A stretch of DNA of 64,000 bases from Rhodospirillales bacterium (GTDB taxonomy: Bacteria > Pseudomonadota > Alphaproteobacteria > Reyranellales > Reyranellaceae): the NCBI GenBank assembly GCA_016185145.1, contig JACPOB010000024.1, forward strand, positions 1 to 64,000. Reading direction: 5' to 3'. Made by a program: the position numbers and the translations under genes. The notes beneath the pieces are model-generated. The model ran no database searches. It was not told where the DNA came from and worked only from the letters and a program-made list of their open reading frames with translations. Numbering within the stretch: position 1 is the first letter of the stretch; each line of letters starts with the position of its first letter. This document shows, piece by piece, positions 28,088 through 37,038 of the stretch.

Positions 28088-28795
28088 ATGCGCAAGCGTC
28101 ATACTTTGGCCCTGCTGGCCGCGGCGGCGCTCTCCCACAACAATCCGGCGCAGGCCCAGGGCGTGCCGACATTCGACGCTTCGGCAGTCGCGGCGGCGCT
28201 TCAGCAGGTCCAGAACGGAATGCAGCAGCTGCAAGCGCTGCAGCAGCAGTTGCAGCAGGCAACGGCGCTGGTGAACGCGGTCAAGGGCGGCCGCGGCATG
28301 GATGTCATCGCCAGCCTGCTCAATCAGCCCGGCGTACGCGACATGTTTCCCACCGAACTGGTCGACCTCCTGCAGGGCGCGCCGGAGATCGTGGCGACGG
28401 CACAGTCGTTGCGCCAGAACATGACAATCTCAAGCTACCCCGGCAACGACTTCTATCTCAGCGAGCTCACTGCGCGCGGCGATCGCATCTCGCGCGACAT
28501 GGCGACGGCCCAGCAACTGTTCTCCTCGCTGTCGAAGCGCAGCAAAGGCCTCGATGAACTGCGCCAACGGCTCGGCTCGGTCAGCGACCCCGCGGAAGTT
28601 GATCAGCTGAATGCCCGCATCAACGTCGAGACGAGCATGGCGACGGCCGATCTGTCGAAGCTGCAACTGCTGGCGATGCAGCAGCAGACGCAGGACAGGA
28701 TCGACCAGCAGCGCGCGGCTGAGGCCGCGCAGAAGGCGAATGAGGCCGGATACGACTACTTGACCAAGGGCATCACCAGCGCACCGACAAACTGA
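28088..28795 (+). CDS. virB5: VirB5-type minor pilin
   Basis: 235 residues with a signal peptide ending ...NPAQAQG. The mature protein is nearly all helical, opening with a Gln-rich coiled coil (QNGMQQLQALQQQLQQATAL), as in VirB5/TrbJ pilus-tip proteins. Starts one base after the virB4 stop. The C-terminus keeps the QQRAAEAAQKANEAGYDYLT helix. It would sit at the pilus tip and affect recipient contact. Confidence 0.88.
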   Translation: MRKRHTLALLAAAALSHNNPAQAQGVPTFDASAVAAALQQVQNGMQQLQALQQQLQQATALVNAVKGGRGMDVIASLLNQPGVRDMFPTELVDLLQGAPEIVATAQSLRQNMTISSYPGNDFYLSELTARGDRISRDMATAQQLFSSLSKRSKGLDELRQRLGSVSDPAEVDQLNARINVETSMATADLSKLQLLAMQQQTQDRIDQQRAAEAAQKANEAGYDYLTKGITSAPTN

Positions 28796-28817
28796 GCAGG
28801 GCAAGGAGGTTTCATCA

Positions 28818-29192
28818 ATGAGCGACATTACGATCTCGACGAACAAGCTCATGGCGATGATCGCGAGCGTGGTCTTCGCCGCCGGTGCCGCCGGCGCCGG
28901 CGTCGGCTCCGCCGTGGGCGTCAATCTCGGCGGCGTCGCAGCTGCCGGCGTCGCGGCGCCCGCGACCGGCAGTGACCGCGAGGAGCTTCGCAAGGATCGC
29001 GAGGCCTTCATCAAGGAGGTGCGCTCGACGCTCGAAGCGATCAAGGCACAGACTGGCGCCGGCGGGCTGAGCATCCGTGACATGCGTATCGCCATCATGG
29101 GGGCGATACTGGCCATCGATAACTCGCGTTTGAAAGGCGATCCGGCCGTGATGGAGCGTTATCGCTCAGAGTTCACGGCCTCCACGCGGTAG
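28818..29192 (+). CDS. Small membrane protein between virB5 and virB6
   Basis: 124 residues. A perfect AGGAGG lies ahead of the ATG. There is one hydrophobic, Ala/Gly-rich segment (about 9-50, ASVVFAAGAAGAGVGSAVGV) and a charged helix from 58 to 90. The slot is often used for entry-exclusion (Eex) proteins or small VirB6 partners, but those usually carry a lipobox, which is missing. I do not recognise the family; a T4SS accessory role is inferred from position only. Confidence 0.6.
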   Translation: MSDITISTNKLMAMIASVVFAAGAAGAGVGSAVGVNLGGVAAAGVAAPATGSDREELRKDREAFIKEVRSTLEAIKAQTGAGGLSIRDMRIAIMGAILAIDNSRLKGDPAVMERYRSEFTASTR

Positions 29193-29196
29193 GGCA

Positions 29197-30129
29197 GTGC
29201 TCGAAGCGCTCTACACCATGCTCATAAGCAAGATCGACACGGCCGTCATGACCGGCCTGTCGGGCTTGGTGAGCTACATCCGTGCGCCGGTCCTGGCCGG
29301 CGTCACGCTTTACATCCTGCTCTACGGGCTGGCGGTGGTACGCGGCAAGATCCGCGAGCCCTTCATGGAGCTGGCGTGGCGCACGGTCGGCCTGCTGATC
29401 ATCACCAACCTGGTTCTGAACCTCAGCACCTATCAGCAGTGGGTGCAGGGCGTTTTCCTGGATTCGATGCCGCGTGAGCTGGCCGGTGTTCTCAGCGGGT
29501 CTAGCTCGCCAACCGGCGTCATGGGCGGCGTTCAAGACCTGTGGAATGCGGGCGCCAAAGTCGCCAAGGAAATGTTCAACAATCTCAGCATCAGCCTTAC
29601 CAACATAAGTGGCGTCGCTGACGCGATCGGTGGCATCGTCGTCTATGTGATGACGGGCATTTGCTGCGCCATTGCCTTCGTCGAGATCCTGCTGGCTCGT
29701 CTTGCCCTGTCTCTCGTGATCCTTGTCGGTCCGATCTTCATCGCCCTCGCGATGTTCGAGCCGACCCGCCGTTGGTTCTGGAGCTGGCTCAACCAGGCAG
29801 TGACCTACGTGCTGCTCCAGATACTGATCGTGGCTGTAGGGCAACTGGCGATCGCGCTGACGGCGCAGGCCGTCAAGCTGATGAGTTCGAACCCAGTCGC
29901 CTCGCTGATGGGCGGCAACCTGTTGATCCTGGTGATCCTGATCGTCTCGATCGCGATCCTGTATCTGCGTGCCCATTCTCTCGCCGCGGCGATCGCTGGC
30001 GGCGGCGGCGCCGGCGGCGGATTGGTGGGAATGGCCGCAGGCCTGGCGATGACGGCAACACGGGGCGCGGCCATGGCCACGGGCCGCGGCGCCGTAGCGG
30101 CGCGGCCCGTAGGCCGGCTGTCGTCTTGA
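29197..30129 (+). CDS. virB6: VirB6-type polytopic channel protein
   Basis: 310 residues from GTG 29197. At least six membrane segments, including LAGVTLYILLYGLAVV, IVVYVMTGICCAIAFVEI and NLLILVILIVSIAILYL. The central LARLALSLVILVGPIFIALA with the following WFWSWLNQAVTY is the VirB6/TrbL signature. A Gly/Ala-rich tail (about 270-310) ends the protein. Forms the inner-membrane part of the translocation channel. Confidence 0.92.
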   Translation: MLEALYTMLISKIDTAVMTGLSGLVSYIRAPVLAGVTLYILLYGLAVVRGKIREPFMELAWRTVGLLIITNLVLNLSTYQQWVQGVFLDSMPRELAGVLSGSSSPTGVMGGVQDLWNAGAKVAKEMFNNLSISLTNISGVADAIGGIVVYVMTGICCAIAFVEILLARLALSLVILVGPIFIALAMFEPTRRWFWSWLNQAVTYVLLQILIVAVGQLAIALTAQAVKLMSSNPVASLMGGNLLILVILIVSIAILYLRAHSLAAAIAGGGGAGGGLVGMAAGLAMTATRGAAMATGRGAVAARPVGRLSS

Positions 30130-30151
30130 TGTAATTCGAGGAGGCCTGAGC

Positions 30152-30622
30152 ATGGTGAACAGAGTTGGTGCCGTAGCCGTGTCGATCGCCGTGGCACTTA
30201 TGGGCGCGGCGTGCGCATCGGGCGTAGACAGGCAGCTGCCGACTTGCCCCGAGGGTGCCGAGCGGCGGCCGGTCAATCCGACCGCGTGGTCGAACGGCTA
30301 TACCCCGCCCGCGGCCAAGTCGCCTCCACGGCCAGCGGCGGTGAGGCCGGCGCCGGTAGCAATGCCAGTGGCGCCCAAGCCGGCGGTGCAAGCAATACCA
30401 GTGGCGGCTGATCCGGCGGTGCAAGCGCCGCCGCCCGTCGTCATGGCTCCAGAGCAACCGGTGCCCAGCGAGGTGGCGCCCGCTGCCGTCGCTCCGCCGG
30501 CGCCAGCCGCCGCAGACATGCCGGCATCACCGCCAGCCCTCGAGAAGCCGGCGCCGGCGGGACCGAACGAGAGTTCATTGAGGCCAACGTCGCCCGGGCG
30601 GCAGGCGGCGTGCCATGGCTGA
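30152..30622 (+). CDS. virB7: VirB7-type lipoprotein with long proline-rich tail
   Basis: 156 residues. The signal sequence ends MGAACAS, a lipobox. It stands directly between virB6 and virB8, the virB7 slot, but canonical VirB7 is only ~50-60 residues. After the first 40 the chain is almost wholly Pro/Ala/Val repeats (PVAPKPAVQAIPVAADPAVQ), perhaps an extended periplasmic spacer. It overlaps virB8 by 8 bp. VirB7 stabilises VirB9 in the outer-membrane core; the tail's role is unknown. Confidence 0.65.
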   Translation: MVNRVGAVAVSIAVALMGAACASGVDRQLPTCPEGAERRPVNPTAWSNGYTPPAAKSPPRPAAVRPAPVAMPVAPKPAVQAIPVAADPAVQAPPPVVMAPEQPVPSEVAPAAVAPPAPAAADMPASPPALEKPAPAGPNESSLRPTSPGRQAACHG

Positions 30623-31310
30623 TGCTGCAATATCGCAGGACAAGGCATGGAAGGCCTATCTCGCCGACGCCAAGACGTTTGACGATGACCGCGTACAAAG
30701 ACTGGTGCGTTCCGAGCGCCGCGCCTGGCGCGTGGCAATAGGTGCGCTCGTGTGCGTTGTCTTTCTTTGCTTGGCGATAGCCGGCCTGGCGCCGCTCAAG
30801 ACGGTGATGCCGCCAGTCGTCGTCCAGGTCGAAAAATCATCGGGTGTCGTCGAGGTGCTCACGGCCGTCAACGGCCTCAAGCAAGTGCCGGCGGGCGAGC
30901 CAGAGCAAAAGTACTGGCTCGCCCAGTATGTCGAGGCGCGCGAGGGATACACCTGGGTCGAGCGGGCGGTGAACTTCAAGAAGGTGAGCCTCATGAGCGA
31001 AGTGAGCGAGCAGAACCGCTACGCCAGCTTCGTGAATGCCGGCAATCCCGACTCGCCGCAGCGCAAGTATGGCCAGTCGGCGATGATCGACATCCGCATC
31101 CGGTCGATCTCCTTGCAGGCCGGCGCGTCGGCAGCGGTCCGCTTCGAACGCGTCGTCCGCTACACCGACGGCCGCGAGTCCTTCTCTGTGTGGGTGGCCA
31201 CGATGGCTTTCCGCTTTGTCGAGGCGCCGATGTCGGAATCGGAACGGCTCATCAATCCACGCGGTTTTACCGTCATGCACTACCGGCTGGACGAGGAGAC
31301 GACGCGATGA
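30615..31310 (+). CDS. virB8: VirB8-type assembly factor
   Basis: 231 residues: cytoplasmic N-terminus, one membrane helix at about 37-58 (VAIGALVCVVFLCLAIAGL), then a periplasmic NTF2-like domain with YVEAREGYTW and the C-terminal NPRGFTVMHYRLDEE. This is the usual VirB8 pattern. It nucleates assembly of the T4SS core and pairs with VirB9/VirB10. Stop and virB9 start overlap (ATGA). Confidence 0.93.
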   Translation: MADAAISQDKAWKAYLADAKTFDDDRVQRLVRSERRAWRVAIGALVCVVFLCLAIAGLAPLKTVMPPVVVQVEKSSGVVEVLTAVNGLKQVPAGEPEQKYWLAQYVEAREGYTWVERAVNFKKVSLMSEVSEQNRYASFVNAGNPDSPQRKYGQSAMIDIRIRSISLQAGASAAVRFERVVRYTDGRESFSVWVATMAFRFVEAPMSESERLINPRGFTVMHYRLDEETTR

Positions 31311-32143
31311 GGAATTGCCTGCTGGCAGTGATCGGCGGCCTGGCCGTGGCCACGCCGGCTCTCGCAGGCGAGACGCCGCGCGTCGGCCCGGCCGACCCGG
31401 CGGTGCGCTTCGCTGCGTACAACGAATGGCAGGTCTATCACCTGAGCGGCGCGCTCCGTTCCGTCATGGTGCTGGAGTTCGGAGCTGATGAGCGTGTCGA
31501 GAATGTCGGGCTCGGCAACACGGCCGCATGGGATGTGCGCCCGGTCGACAACGTGCTTTTCCTGAAGCCACGCGAGAGGTCGGCCGAAACGAACGGCATC
31601 ATTCAGACCCGCACCAAGGAAGGCAAGGTGCGGCTCTATCAAGTGTCCCTGGTAGCGGCCGAAAGCGGAGCGCCGGAGATGATGACGGTAAAATTCACGT
31701 ATCCGGGCGACGTCGCGGCTGAGCGCAAGGCGAAGGCGGAAGCAGAAGCGGAGCGCTATCGGCGCAGGCAGCTCACGGCGGAATCGGCCAACGCCATCCA
31801 TGAAGGCAAGCGGAACTGGGGATACACCATGACCGGTCAGGCAGCATTCGAGCCGACCGCGACTTGGGACAACGGGCGTGCGACGGCGTTCCAGTTCAGT
31901 GGCCAGACACAGTTGCCGGCGCTTTACGTCGTCGACGACGACAATACCGAGCGCATGGCGACATTTCATGTGCAGGACGGCAACCTGGTGGTGGCCCACG
32001 AAGTGGCTCGGCGCTGGCGGCTGCGCATGGGCGGCCAGGTGATCTGTGTATTCAACGAAGCCTATGCACCGGCAGCCGGGCCGGGCCGCAACGGCACAGG
32101 GACGGGATTCTGGTCCCGGCAGGTCCGAGGAGGCGCGCAATGA
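31307..32143 (+). CDS. virB9: VirB9-type outer-membrane core protein
   Basis: 278 residues with a signal peptide (ending ATPALAG). It has the N-terminal VRFAAYNEWQVYHLSGALRS region, a Lys/Glu/Arg-rich linker near 145-165 and the C-terminal beta domain ending VICVFNEAYAP. The gene is in order between virB8 and virB10 with 4-bp overlaps at both ends. Forms the outer-membrane ring with VirB7 and VirB10. Confidence 0.93.
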   Translation: MRNCLLAVIGGLAVATPALAGETPRVGPADPAVRFAAYNEWQVYHLSGALRSVMVLEFGADERVENVGLGNTAAWDVRPVDNVLFLKPRERSAETNGIIQTRTKEGKVRLYQVSLVAAESGAPEMMTVKFTYPGDVAAERKAKAEAEAERYRRRQLTAESANAIHEGKRNWGYTMTGQAAFEPTATWDNGRATAFQFSGQTQLPALYVVDDDNTERMATFHVQDGNLVVAHEVARRWRLRMGGQVICVFNEAYAPAAGPGRNGTGTGFWSRQVRGGAQ

Positions 32144-33234
32144 GCGATCAAGACGCCAATCGTCTGGGTCTACCGGAAGGCGGCGACGATCGCGGCATGA
32201 GCCCCGTTGGCTCGGGCCGCACGATGTCGATGGGGAGGACTGCCGCCGCAGTGGGGTTCGCGGCGGCGGTCCTGGTGCTGCTGTGGTGGATGAACATGAG
32301 CGAAAAGGTGGCCGTGGCCCCGCCACCGGCACCGGCCGGGGCCAAGATGGCAAGCGAACTGGTGTCCCCACCGCCACTTCCACCGAAGCCGCCAGTTCCG
32401 CAGGTGTCGCCGCCGACACCGGCAGCTGTAGGGCCGCCTCCAGTGCCCGCGCCGACCGATCAAGCCGCGGAGATGGGGCGGCGCGCGCCAGTGATGGCCT
32501 TTACGAGCTCCAGGCCCACGAACGCACCAGGTGCAGCAGCCAGGCCAGGCGCAACCACCACGGGGCCGACCGGCGGGATTGGCGCCGCAATGGTGACAAC
32601 GCCCATTCAGCGCGTGAAAGCGGTGAGCCTCGGCGATCCGACCTATCGCCTCAGCGCAGGGACCGTCATTCCCTGCGTTCTTGATTCGGCGATAGATACC
32701 ACGACGGCCGGTTTCGTTCGCTGCCACCTCGAGCAGGATATCTACAGCGCGTCAGGCGCCCTGGTGCTCCTCGACGCCGGCACGGTGGTTCTCGGAGAAT
32801 ACGGTGGTGGGGGTGGCTTGAAGCCCGGCCAGGAGCGCATTGGTGTTGTCTGGTCGCGGGCTGAGACGCCGAACTCTGTCGCCGTCAATCTCGCGTCGCC
32901 GGCGTCCGACTCGCTTGGCCGCGCCGGCATGGACGGTGAGGTGGAGACCTACTTTTGGACGCGATTCGGATCGGCCATCATGTTCTCGCTAATTCAGGAC
33001 GCGGCCTCGATCGGTCGCGTCCTGGTCAACAACGCGACGTCCGGCGGCACCTACAACCCCTATCCGAGTTACGGGACGAACACCCAGGCGGCCGGCGAGC
33101 AGCTTGCAGCGACGGCGTTGCGGAACCAGATCAACATTCCACCAATCCTCCGCAAGAACCAAGGCGAGCGCGTTTCAATCTTCGTGCGCAATGACCTGGA
33201 CTTCTCTGATGTCTACAAGCTGTCGACGCGATGA
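32140..33234 (+). CDS. virB10: VirB10-type scaffold protein
   Basis: 364 residues. Cytoplasmic N-terminus, one membrane helix at about 33-51 (AAAVGFAAAVLVLLWWMNM), a proline-rich periplasmic stretch (60-110), and the TrbI/VirB10 domain with AGTVIPCVLDSAIDTTTAGF and IFVRNDLDFSDVY at the C-terminus. It spans inner and outer membranes and senses ATP energy to gate the channel. Confidence 0.94.
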   Translation: MSDQDANRLGLPEGGDDRGMSPVGSGRTMSMGRTAAAVGFAAAVLVLLWWMNMSEKVAVAPPPAPAGAKMASELVSPPPLPPKPPVPQVSPPTPAAVGPPPVPAPTDQAAEMGRRAPVMAFTSSRPTNAPGAAARPGATTTGPTGGIGAAMVTTPIQRVKAVSLGDPTYRLSAGTVIPCVLDSAIDTTTAGFVRCHLEQDIYSASGALVLLDAGTVVLGEYGGGGGLKPGQERIGVVWSRAETPNSVAVNLASPASDSLGRAGMDGEVETYFWTRFGSAIMFSLIQDAASIGRVLVNNATSGGTYNPYPSYGTNTQAAGEQLAATALRNQINIPPILRKNQGERVSIFVRNDLDFSDVYKLSTR

Positions 33235-34298
33235 GTGCCGACCGCGCCGACCTTGCGGTTGTGCCCCGCCCGCCCGCATCGCCGCAATCGACGGCGCCGC
33301 CAGACGGCGCCGTCGCGTCTCTGCGCTATCATCTGGGACCGATCGCCAGGCTCCTTGGCCAGGCGGGCGTCACCGATCTCGTCGTCAATCGACCGGGTGA
33401 GGTCGGAGTGGAGAGGCATGGCCACTGGCATTGGCATGACGTACCCGAGCTCACTCTTGGTTGGCTCGAATCGCTCGGCCGACAGCTTGCACACCACAGC
33501 AAGCAAGAGATCACCAAGCCGTGGCCGCTCTGCTCGGCGATCCTGCCGGACGGCGAGCGGGCGCAAATCGTCATGGCGCCGGCGCTCCTGGCCGATCGTA
33601 TCTCGATCACCATTCGCAAGCCGCCGTCGCACATCTTGGCGACCGACGAACTGGAGCAGCTGGGCCTCTTCGAGGAAACGCGGCCGGCCGCCAAGGGACT
33701 GAGCGCGACCCAGCAACACTTGGTGGACCTGCATTCCTCGGGGCAGTGGCGGGTGTTCCTGGAGGAGGCAGTAAGGGCACGTCTGAACATCGTCATCTCG
33801 GGCGCCACCGGCTCCGGAAAGACGACGCTCGCGCGGGCACTGATGCAGCGCATTCCCGACGACGAACGTGTCATCACGGGCGAGGACACCCACGAGCTGG
33901 TGGGGCTTCGCCAGCGCAATCTCGTTCACATGCTCTACCCGAAGGACGCCGGACAGGCCCAAAGCAAGGTCCGGCCCAAGGATCTGATGGAAGCCGCACT
34001 TCGTATGCGGCCGGATCGGGTCATCTTCCCTGAGCTGCGCGACGGCACGGCCTATTACTTTCTGCGCTCCGTCGCATCAGGCCATCCGGGCGTCATCACG
34101 ACAATTCACGCCAACAGCGCGGCCATGGCCTGGGAAACATTGACGTTGCTCGTGCGCGAGAGTGAAGGCGCGGGCGATCTAGAGCGCGAAGATATCAAGG
34201 GTTTGCTGCGCCAGACGGTCGATGTCGTGGTGCAAATGCAGCGGGTCGGTAATCGTTACCGCGTCGTCGAAATCGAGTACGCGCCGCTCCGGTCATGA
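33231..34298 (+). CDS. virB11: VirB11-type hexameric ATPase
   Basis: 355 residues. The N-terminal domain ends near 150; the motor domain has Walker A SGATGSGKTTLARAL at about 190-204, Asp/Glu boxes (ITGEDTHEL; RPDRVIFPELRDG) and a His box GHPGVITTIHANSAAM. It drives pilus assembly and substrate transfer from the cytoplasmic side. Last gene of the operon; no virD4 follows, and a switch to unrelated leftward genes begins within 130 bases. Confidence 0.95.
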   Translation: MSADRADLAVVPRPPASPQSTAPPDGAVASLRYHLGPIARLLGQAGVTDLVVNRPGEVGVERHGHWHWHDVPELTLGWLESLGRQLAHHSKQEITKPWPLCSAILPDGERAQIVMAPALLADRISITIRKPPSHILATDELEQLGLFEETRPAAKGLSATQQHLVDLHSSGQWRVFLEEAVRARLNIVISGATGSGKTTLARALMQRIPDDERVITGEDTHELVGLRQRNLVHMLYPKDAGQAQSKVRPKDLMEAALRMRPDRVIFPELRDGTAYYFLRSVASGHPGVITTIHANSAAMAWETLTLLVRESEGAGDLEREDIKGLLRQTVDVVVQMQRVGNRYRVVEIEYAPLRS

Positions 34299-34424
34299 CA
34301 GCTAGGGTCAGAACCTATAAAGCGTGCTTCGGGCCAGAACCAGACGTCGCCACCCACTTCGCACCCTATATTGGATCCCTGAGTAGCCGCATGCGCGGCG
34401 CCGACCTAATGGTGCAGATTAAGA

Positions 34425-35795
34425 TTAGGGCACGGCGGCGCGGATCGGCAGCCAGGTCGCCAGCCCAGGCAGGGCCAGCACCAGCGCGATTCCGAGCAGT
34501 TGGATCGCCACGATCGGCACGATGCCCTGGTAGATGTCGCGCAGGGCAACGCCCGGCGGTGCTGCGCCTTTCAGGAAGAACAACGCAAAGCCGAAGGGCG
34601 GCGTCAGGAATGAGGTTTGCAGGTTGAGCGCGATCAGCACGGCGATCCACAGCGAGGCAAGCTCCGGCGAACCGACATAGGCCGCGAAATCCAGCGCCTT
34701 CAGCACCGGCTCGAAAATCGGCAGGGTGATCAGCGCGATCTCGATCCAGTCGATGAAGAAGCCGAGTACGAAGATGATGGCGAGCATGGTCAGCAGCATG
34801 CCCCAGTCGCCGAAGCCGAGACTGCGCAGCAGATCGAGCACCAGCGTGTCGCCCCCGAAGTAGCGGAACACGTAGGAGAACACCGTGGCGGCGAGAGCGA
34901 TGAAGAAGACCATCGCGGTCATCAGCGCCGTGCCCTGGACGACCTCGTGAAGGGTGCGCAGCGAAAAGCTGCGGTTGAGCAGCATCAGCAGGATCGCGCC
35001 GGCCGCACCGACGCATGCCGACTGGGTTGGTGTGGCCAGGCCGGCAATGACCGAGCCGAGCACCAGGGCGATCAGCAGCACCGGAAGCGCCAGGCTCCGG
35101 ACAACATAGGTGGCGAGCTGCAGTGCACCGCGGGTCGGCAGCGCTGCGAGCGGCGGCGCGATTCGTGGATTGAGCAAGGCGGCGGCGACGTAATAGGCAA
35201 TGTAGAGCACTACCAGCACCAGACCCGGCACGATCGTCGACAGGAACATCTGCGAAATGAACACGCCGAGCTCGTCGGCCAAGAAGTACAACATGATCGC
35301 GGGCGGCAGAATCAGGCCGAGCGTGCCCGAGGCCGCAATCGAGCCCGTGGCAAACGAGGTCTTGTAACCGCGCTCCAGCATGGTCGGCAGGGCGAGATAG
35401 GCGAGCGTCGCCACCGAGGCGCCGACCAACCCTGCAGTCGGACCGAGAATGACACCGATGATCGTTACGGCGACCGCCTGGCTAGCCGGCACGCGGCGCA
35501 GGAGCACCTGCAGGCAGAGAAAGAGTTCGCGTCCGATGCCGCTTTTTTCCAGTGCAATGCCCATGAACAGCAGCATCGGCACCGCCGGATAAATCAAGTT
35601 CTCGGCTAGCGTCGAGTAGATGCGCAGCGGAATGTTGAAGAAGGCGACGAGCGGAAACTGGCCGAGCGCGTGGCCGATCAGGCCGAAGCCCAGCCCGACA
35701 CCGATGAGGACCAGTGCCACAGGATAGCCGCTGAACAGCAGCAACGCCAACGCCAGAACCATGAACAGCGCCAGATTGTCGATCAGGAAATCCAT
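34425..35795 (-). CDS. TRAP transporter large permease (DctM family), copy 1
   Basis: 456 residues with about 12 hydrophobic segments, including GVILGPTAGLVGASVATLAY, LILPPAIMLYFLADELGV and a C-terminal NLQTSFLTPPFGFALFFLKG, all typical of the DctM subunit. TRAP systems import substrates, commonly carboxylates, driven by the sodium gradient. It follows a DctQ gene by 33 bases. No periplasmic binding protein (DctP or TAXI) is nearby, which is unusual. A second pair lies at 37039-38968. Confidence 0.9.
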   Translation of the reverse strand: MDFLIDNLALFMVLALALLLFSGYPVALVLIGVGLGFGLIGHALGQFPLVAFFNIPLRIYSTLAENLIYPAVPMLLFMGIALEKSGIGRELFLCLQVLLRRVPASQAVAVTIIGVILGPTAGLVGASVATLAYLALPTMLERGYKTSFATGSIAASGTLGLILPPAIMLYFLADELGVFISQMFLSTIVPGLVLVVLYIAYYVAAALLNPRIAPPLAALPTRGALQLATYVVRSLALPVLLIALVLGSVIAGLATPTQSACVGAAGAILLMLLNRSFSLRTLHEVVQGTALMTAMVFFIALAATVFSYVFRYFGGDTLVLDLLRSLGFGDWGMLLTMLAIIFVLGFFIDWIEIALITLPIFEPVLKALDFAAYVGSPELASLWIAVLIALNLQTSFLTPPFGFALFFLKGAAPPGVALRDIYQGIVPIVAIQLLGIALVLALPGLATWLPIRAAVP

Positions 35796-35828
35796 GGCGC
35801 TCTCCTGCGCTGGCCACCCGGGCGCCGC

Positions 35829-36377
35829 CTAGCCGCTTTGCCTCTCGCCACTGGCCGGTGCCGGGCCTGTCGTGCGTCCGGCGAGGAACATCGCGTTGCG
35901 GATGGCGACGGAAGATCCGGCCAGCAGCAGAAGAAGACCGCCCATCGGCAGCGTGGACTTGATGATCCAGCGCATCGGCAGGCCGAGCGGCGCTCGCGCA
36001 CGCTCCATCGTGACGAAGGAGTTCAGCGCGATCTCGCCGCCATGGACAATGAGCATCATGCAGAACGGAACCAGGACCAGCAGGCAGCCGATCAGCTCGA
36101 TCCAGGCGCGCGTGCGCAATGTCAGGCGATCGCGCATGATGTCGATCCGCACATGCGCATCGCGCATGTAGGCATAGCCGAGGCCGAGCATCACCACGGC
36201 GAGGAAGAAATGCCACTCGAGTTCCTGCAGCCGGGTCGAACCGACGTGAAAGAACTGCCGGCCAATCATGTCGTAGACGGCGACGACGATCAGGGGAATG
36301 AGCGTGACCCAAGCGACGAGCGCGCCAATCCAGATGACGCCGCGTTCCAATGCGCGGCAGGCGCTGATCACCGACAT
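35829..36377 (-). CDS. TRAP transporter small permease (DctQ family), copy 1
   Basis: 182 residues from ATG 36377, preceded by a GGGGGGG run that could pair with 16S rRNA; the frame extends upstream without support. Four membrane segments (WIGALVAWVTLIPLIVVAVY; EWHFFLAVVMLGLGYAYM; WIELIGCLLVLVPFCMMLIV; GGLLLLLAGSSVAI) and the DVRIDIMRDRL-like AHVRIDIMRDRL loop define DctQ. Forms the permease with the downstream DctM. Divergent from the arsR-family gene, so it may be controlled by it. Confidence 0.87.
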   Translation of the reverse strand: MSVISACRALERGVIWIGALVAWVTLIPLIVVAVYDMIGRQFFHVGSTRLQELEWHFFLAVVMLGLGYAYMRDAHVRIDIMRDRLTLRTRAWIELIGCLLVLVPFCMMLIVHGGEIALNSFVTMERARAPLGLPMRWIIKSTLPMGGLLLLLAGSSVAIRNAMFLAGRTTGPAPASGERQSG

Positions 36378-36430
36378 GAACGCCCCCCCGGTGACCGCAT
36401 GGCAGCTTGCCGCCATTGGTCTTGTTGAAA

Positions 36431-36469
36431 CATTCTTATTGATATTAAATTTGAACAACTATGAGAATG
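36431..36469. promoter_or_regulatory. Candidate operator between dctQ copy 1 and the ArsR-family gene
   Basis: CATTCTTAT at 36431-36439 and ATGAGAATG at 36461-36469 are near-perfect inverted arms around an AT-rich core containing TTGAACAAC. ArsR/SmtB proteins bind AT-rich inverted repeats in such divergent regions. The right arm overlaps the first ATG of the regulator. Confidence 0.45.
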
Positions 36470-36874
36470 AGTCAAGCGATGAAACTGGTCAGCACCCAAG
36501 CCCTTGCCGCTGGCGCGCGCACGGCCGCCGATATCGAGCGCACACAGGAGCTGGCGGACGTGTTTCGCTTGCTCGGGGACCATTCGCGGTTGCGGATTGC
36601 GCTCTTCTGCCTCGACCGGCCGCGGGCGGTAACCGAGGTCAGCGAGGGCCTTGGCCTCGGCGTGAGCCTAGTCAGTCATCACTTGCGGTTGCTGCGTGCG
36701 GCGCGGCTGCTGCGGTCCGAACGCCGCGGTCGCCAGGTGCTTTACCTGACGGCTGACGAACATGTGCGCTGCGTGCTCCTCGACATGGTCGAGCATGTCG
36801 ACGAACCCGCCGACCCAGCGGAACTGGCAGAGCAGGAAGGCGCGCAAATGAAGGCAAGCATATCGAGAGCATGA
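36461..36874 (+). CDS. ArsR/SmtB-family metal sensor with intact alpha-5 site
   Basis: 137 residues (ATG 36461; ATGs at 36467 and 36479 are alternatives). The winged helix is clear: LADVFRLLGDHSRLRIAL, then LGLGVSLVSHHLRLLRAARL. The C-terminal helix reads DEHVRCVLLDMVEHVDE, an exact DxHx10HxxE, the alpha-5 site that binds Zn (or Co/Ni) between subunits in SmtB/CzrA. No alpha-3 CxC site. As in that family, metal should release it from DNA. It stands divergent to dctQ copy 1 and upstream of dctQM copy 2. Confidence 0.88.
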   Translation: MRMSQAMKLVSTQALAAGARTAADIERTQELADVFRLLGDHSRLRIALFCLDRPRAVTEVSEGLGLGVSLVSHHLRLLRAARLLRSERRGRQVLYLTADEHVRCVLLDMVEHVDEPADPAELAEQEGAQMKASISRA

Positions 36875-36941
36875 GCATCGCACGCTGGCTCCGCCTCAGG
36901 TGCATTTTCGACGGCAGAAGCGGCAGGCCGAGGATTTGCGC

Positions 36942-36972
36942 TTGATGCTTGAGTGACTACAGGATGCATGAT
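36942..36972 (+). promoter_or_regulatory. MerR-type promoter/operator 1 (before dctQM copy 2)
   Basis: TTGATG, a 19-base spacer with TTGAGTGACTACAGG, then CATGAT. The over-long 19-bp spacer and the GTGACTACAGG half-site match the other MerR-type elements in this window. It lies 67 bases ahead of the second dctQ gene. Confidence 0.6.
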
Positions 36973-37038
36973 CGCCGCCGCTGGGTCCGGCGTCTGCTGG
37001 TTTCGCCAGTGAGTCCCAGTCGATAGTGGCCGCCTAAC

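Noticed and set aside
26896-28095. Long minus-strand open frame opposite virB4
   Set aside because: It is the antisense shadow of a well-supported ATPase gene in GC-rich DNA, with no family resemblance.
34295-34627. Plus-strand frame starting at the virB11 stop
   Set aside because: Start is well placed, but the product is Arg-rich without motif and runs into the opposite-strand dctM gene.
34617-35609. Plus-strand 330-codon frame opposite dctM copy 1
   Set aside because: His/Gln/Arg-rich composition typical of a reverse-frame shadow; the minus strand encodes a clear membrane permease.
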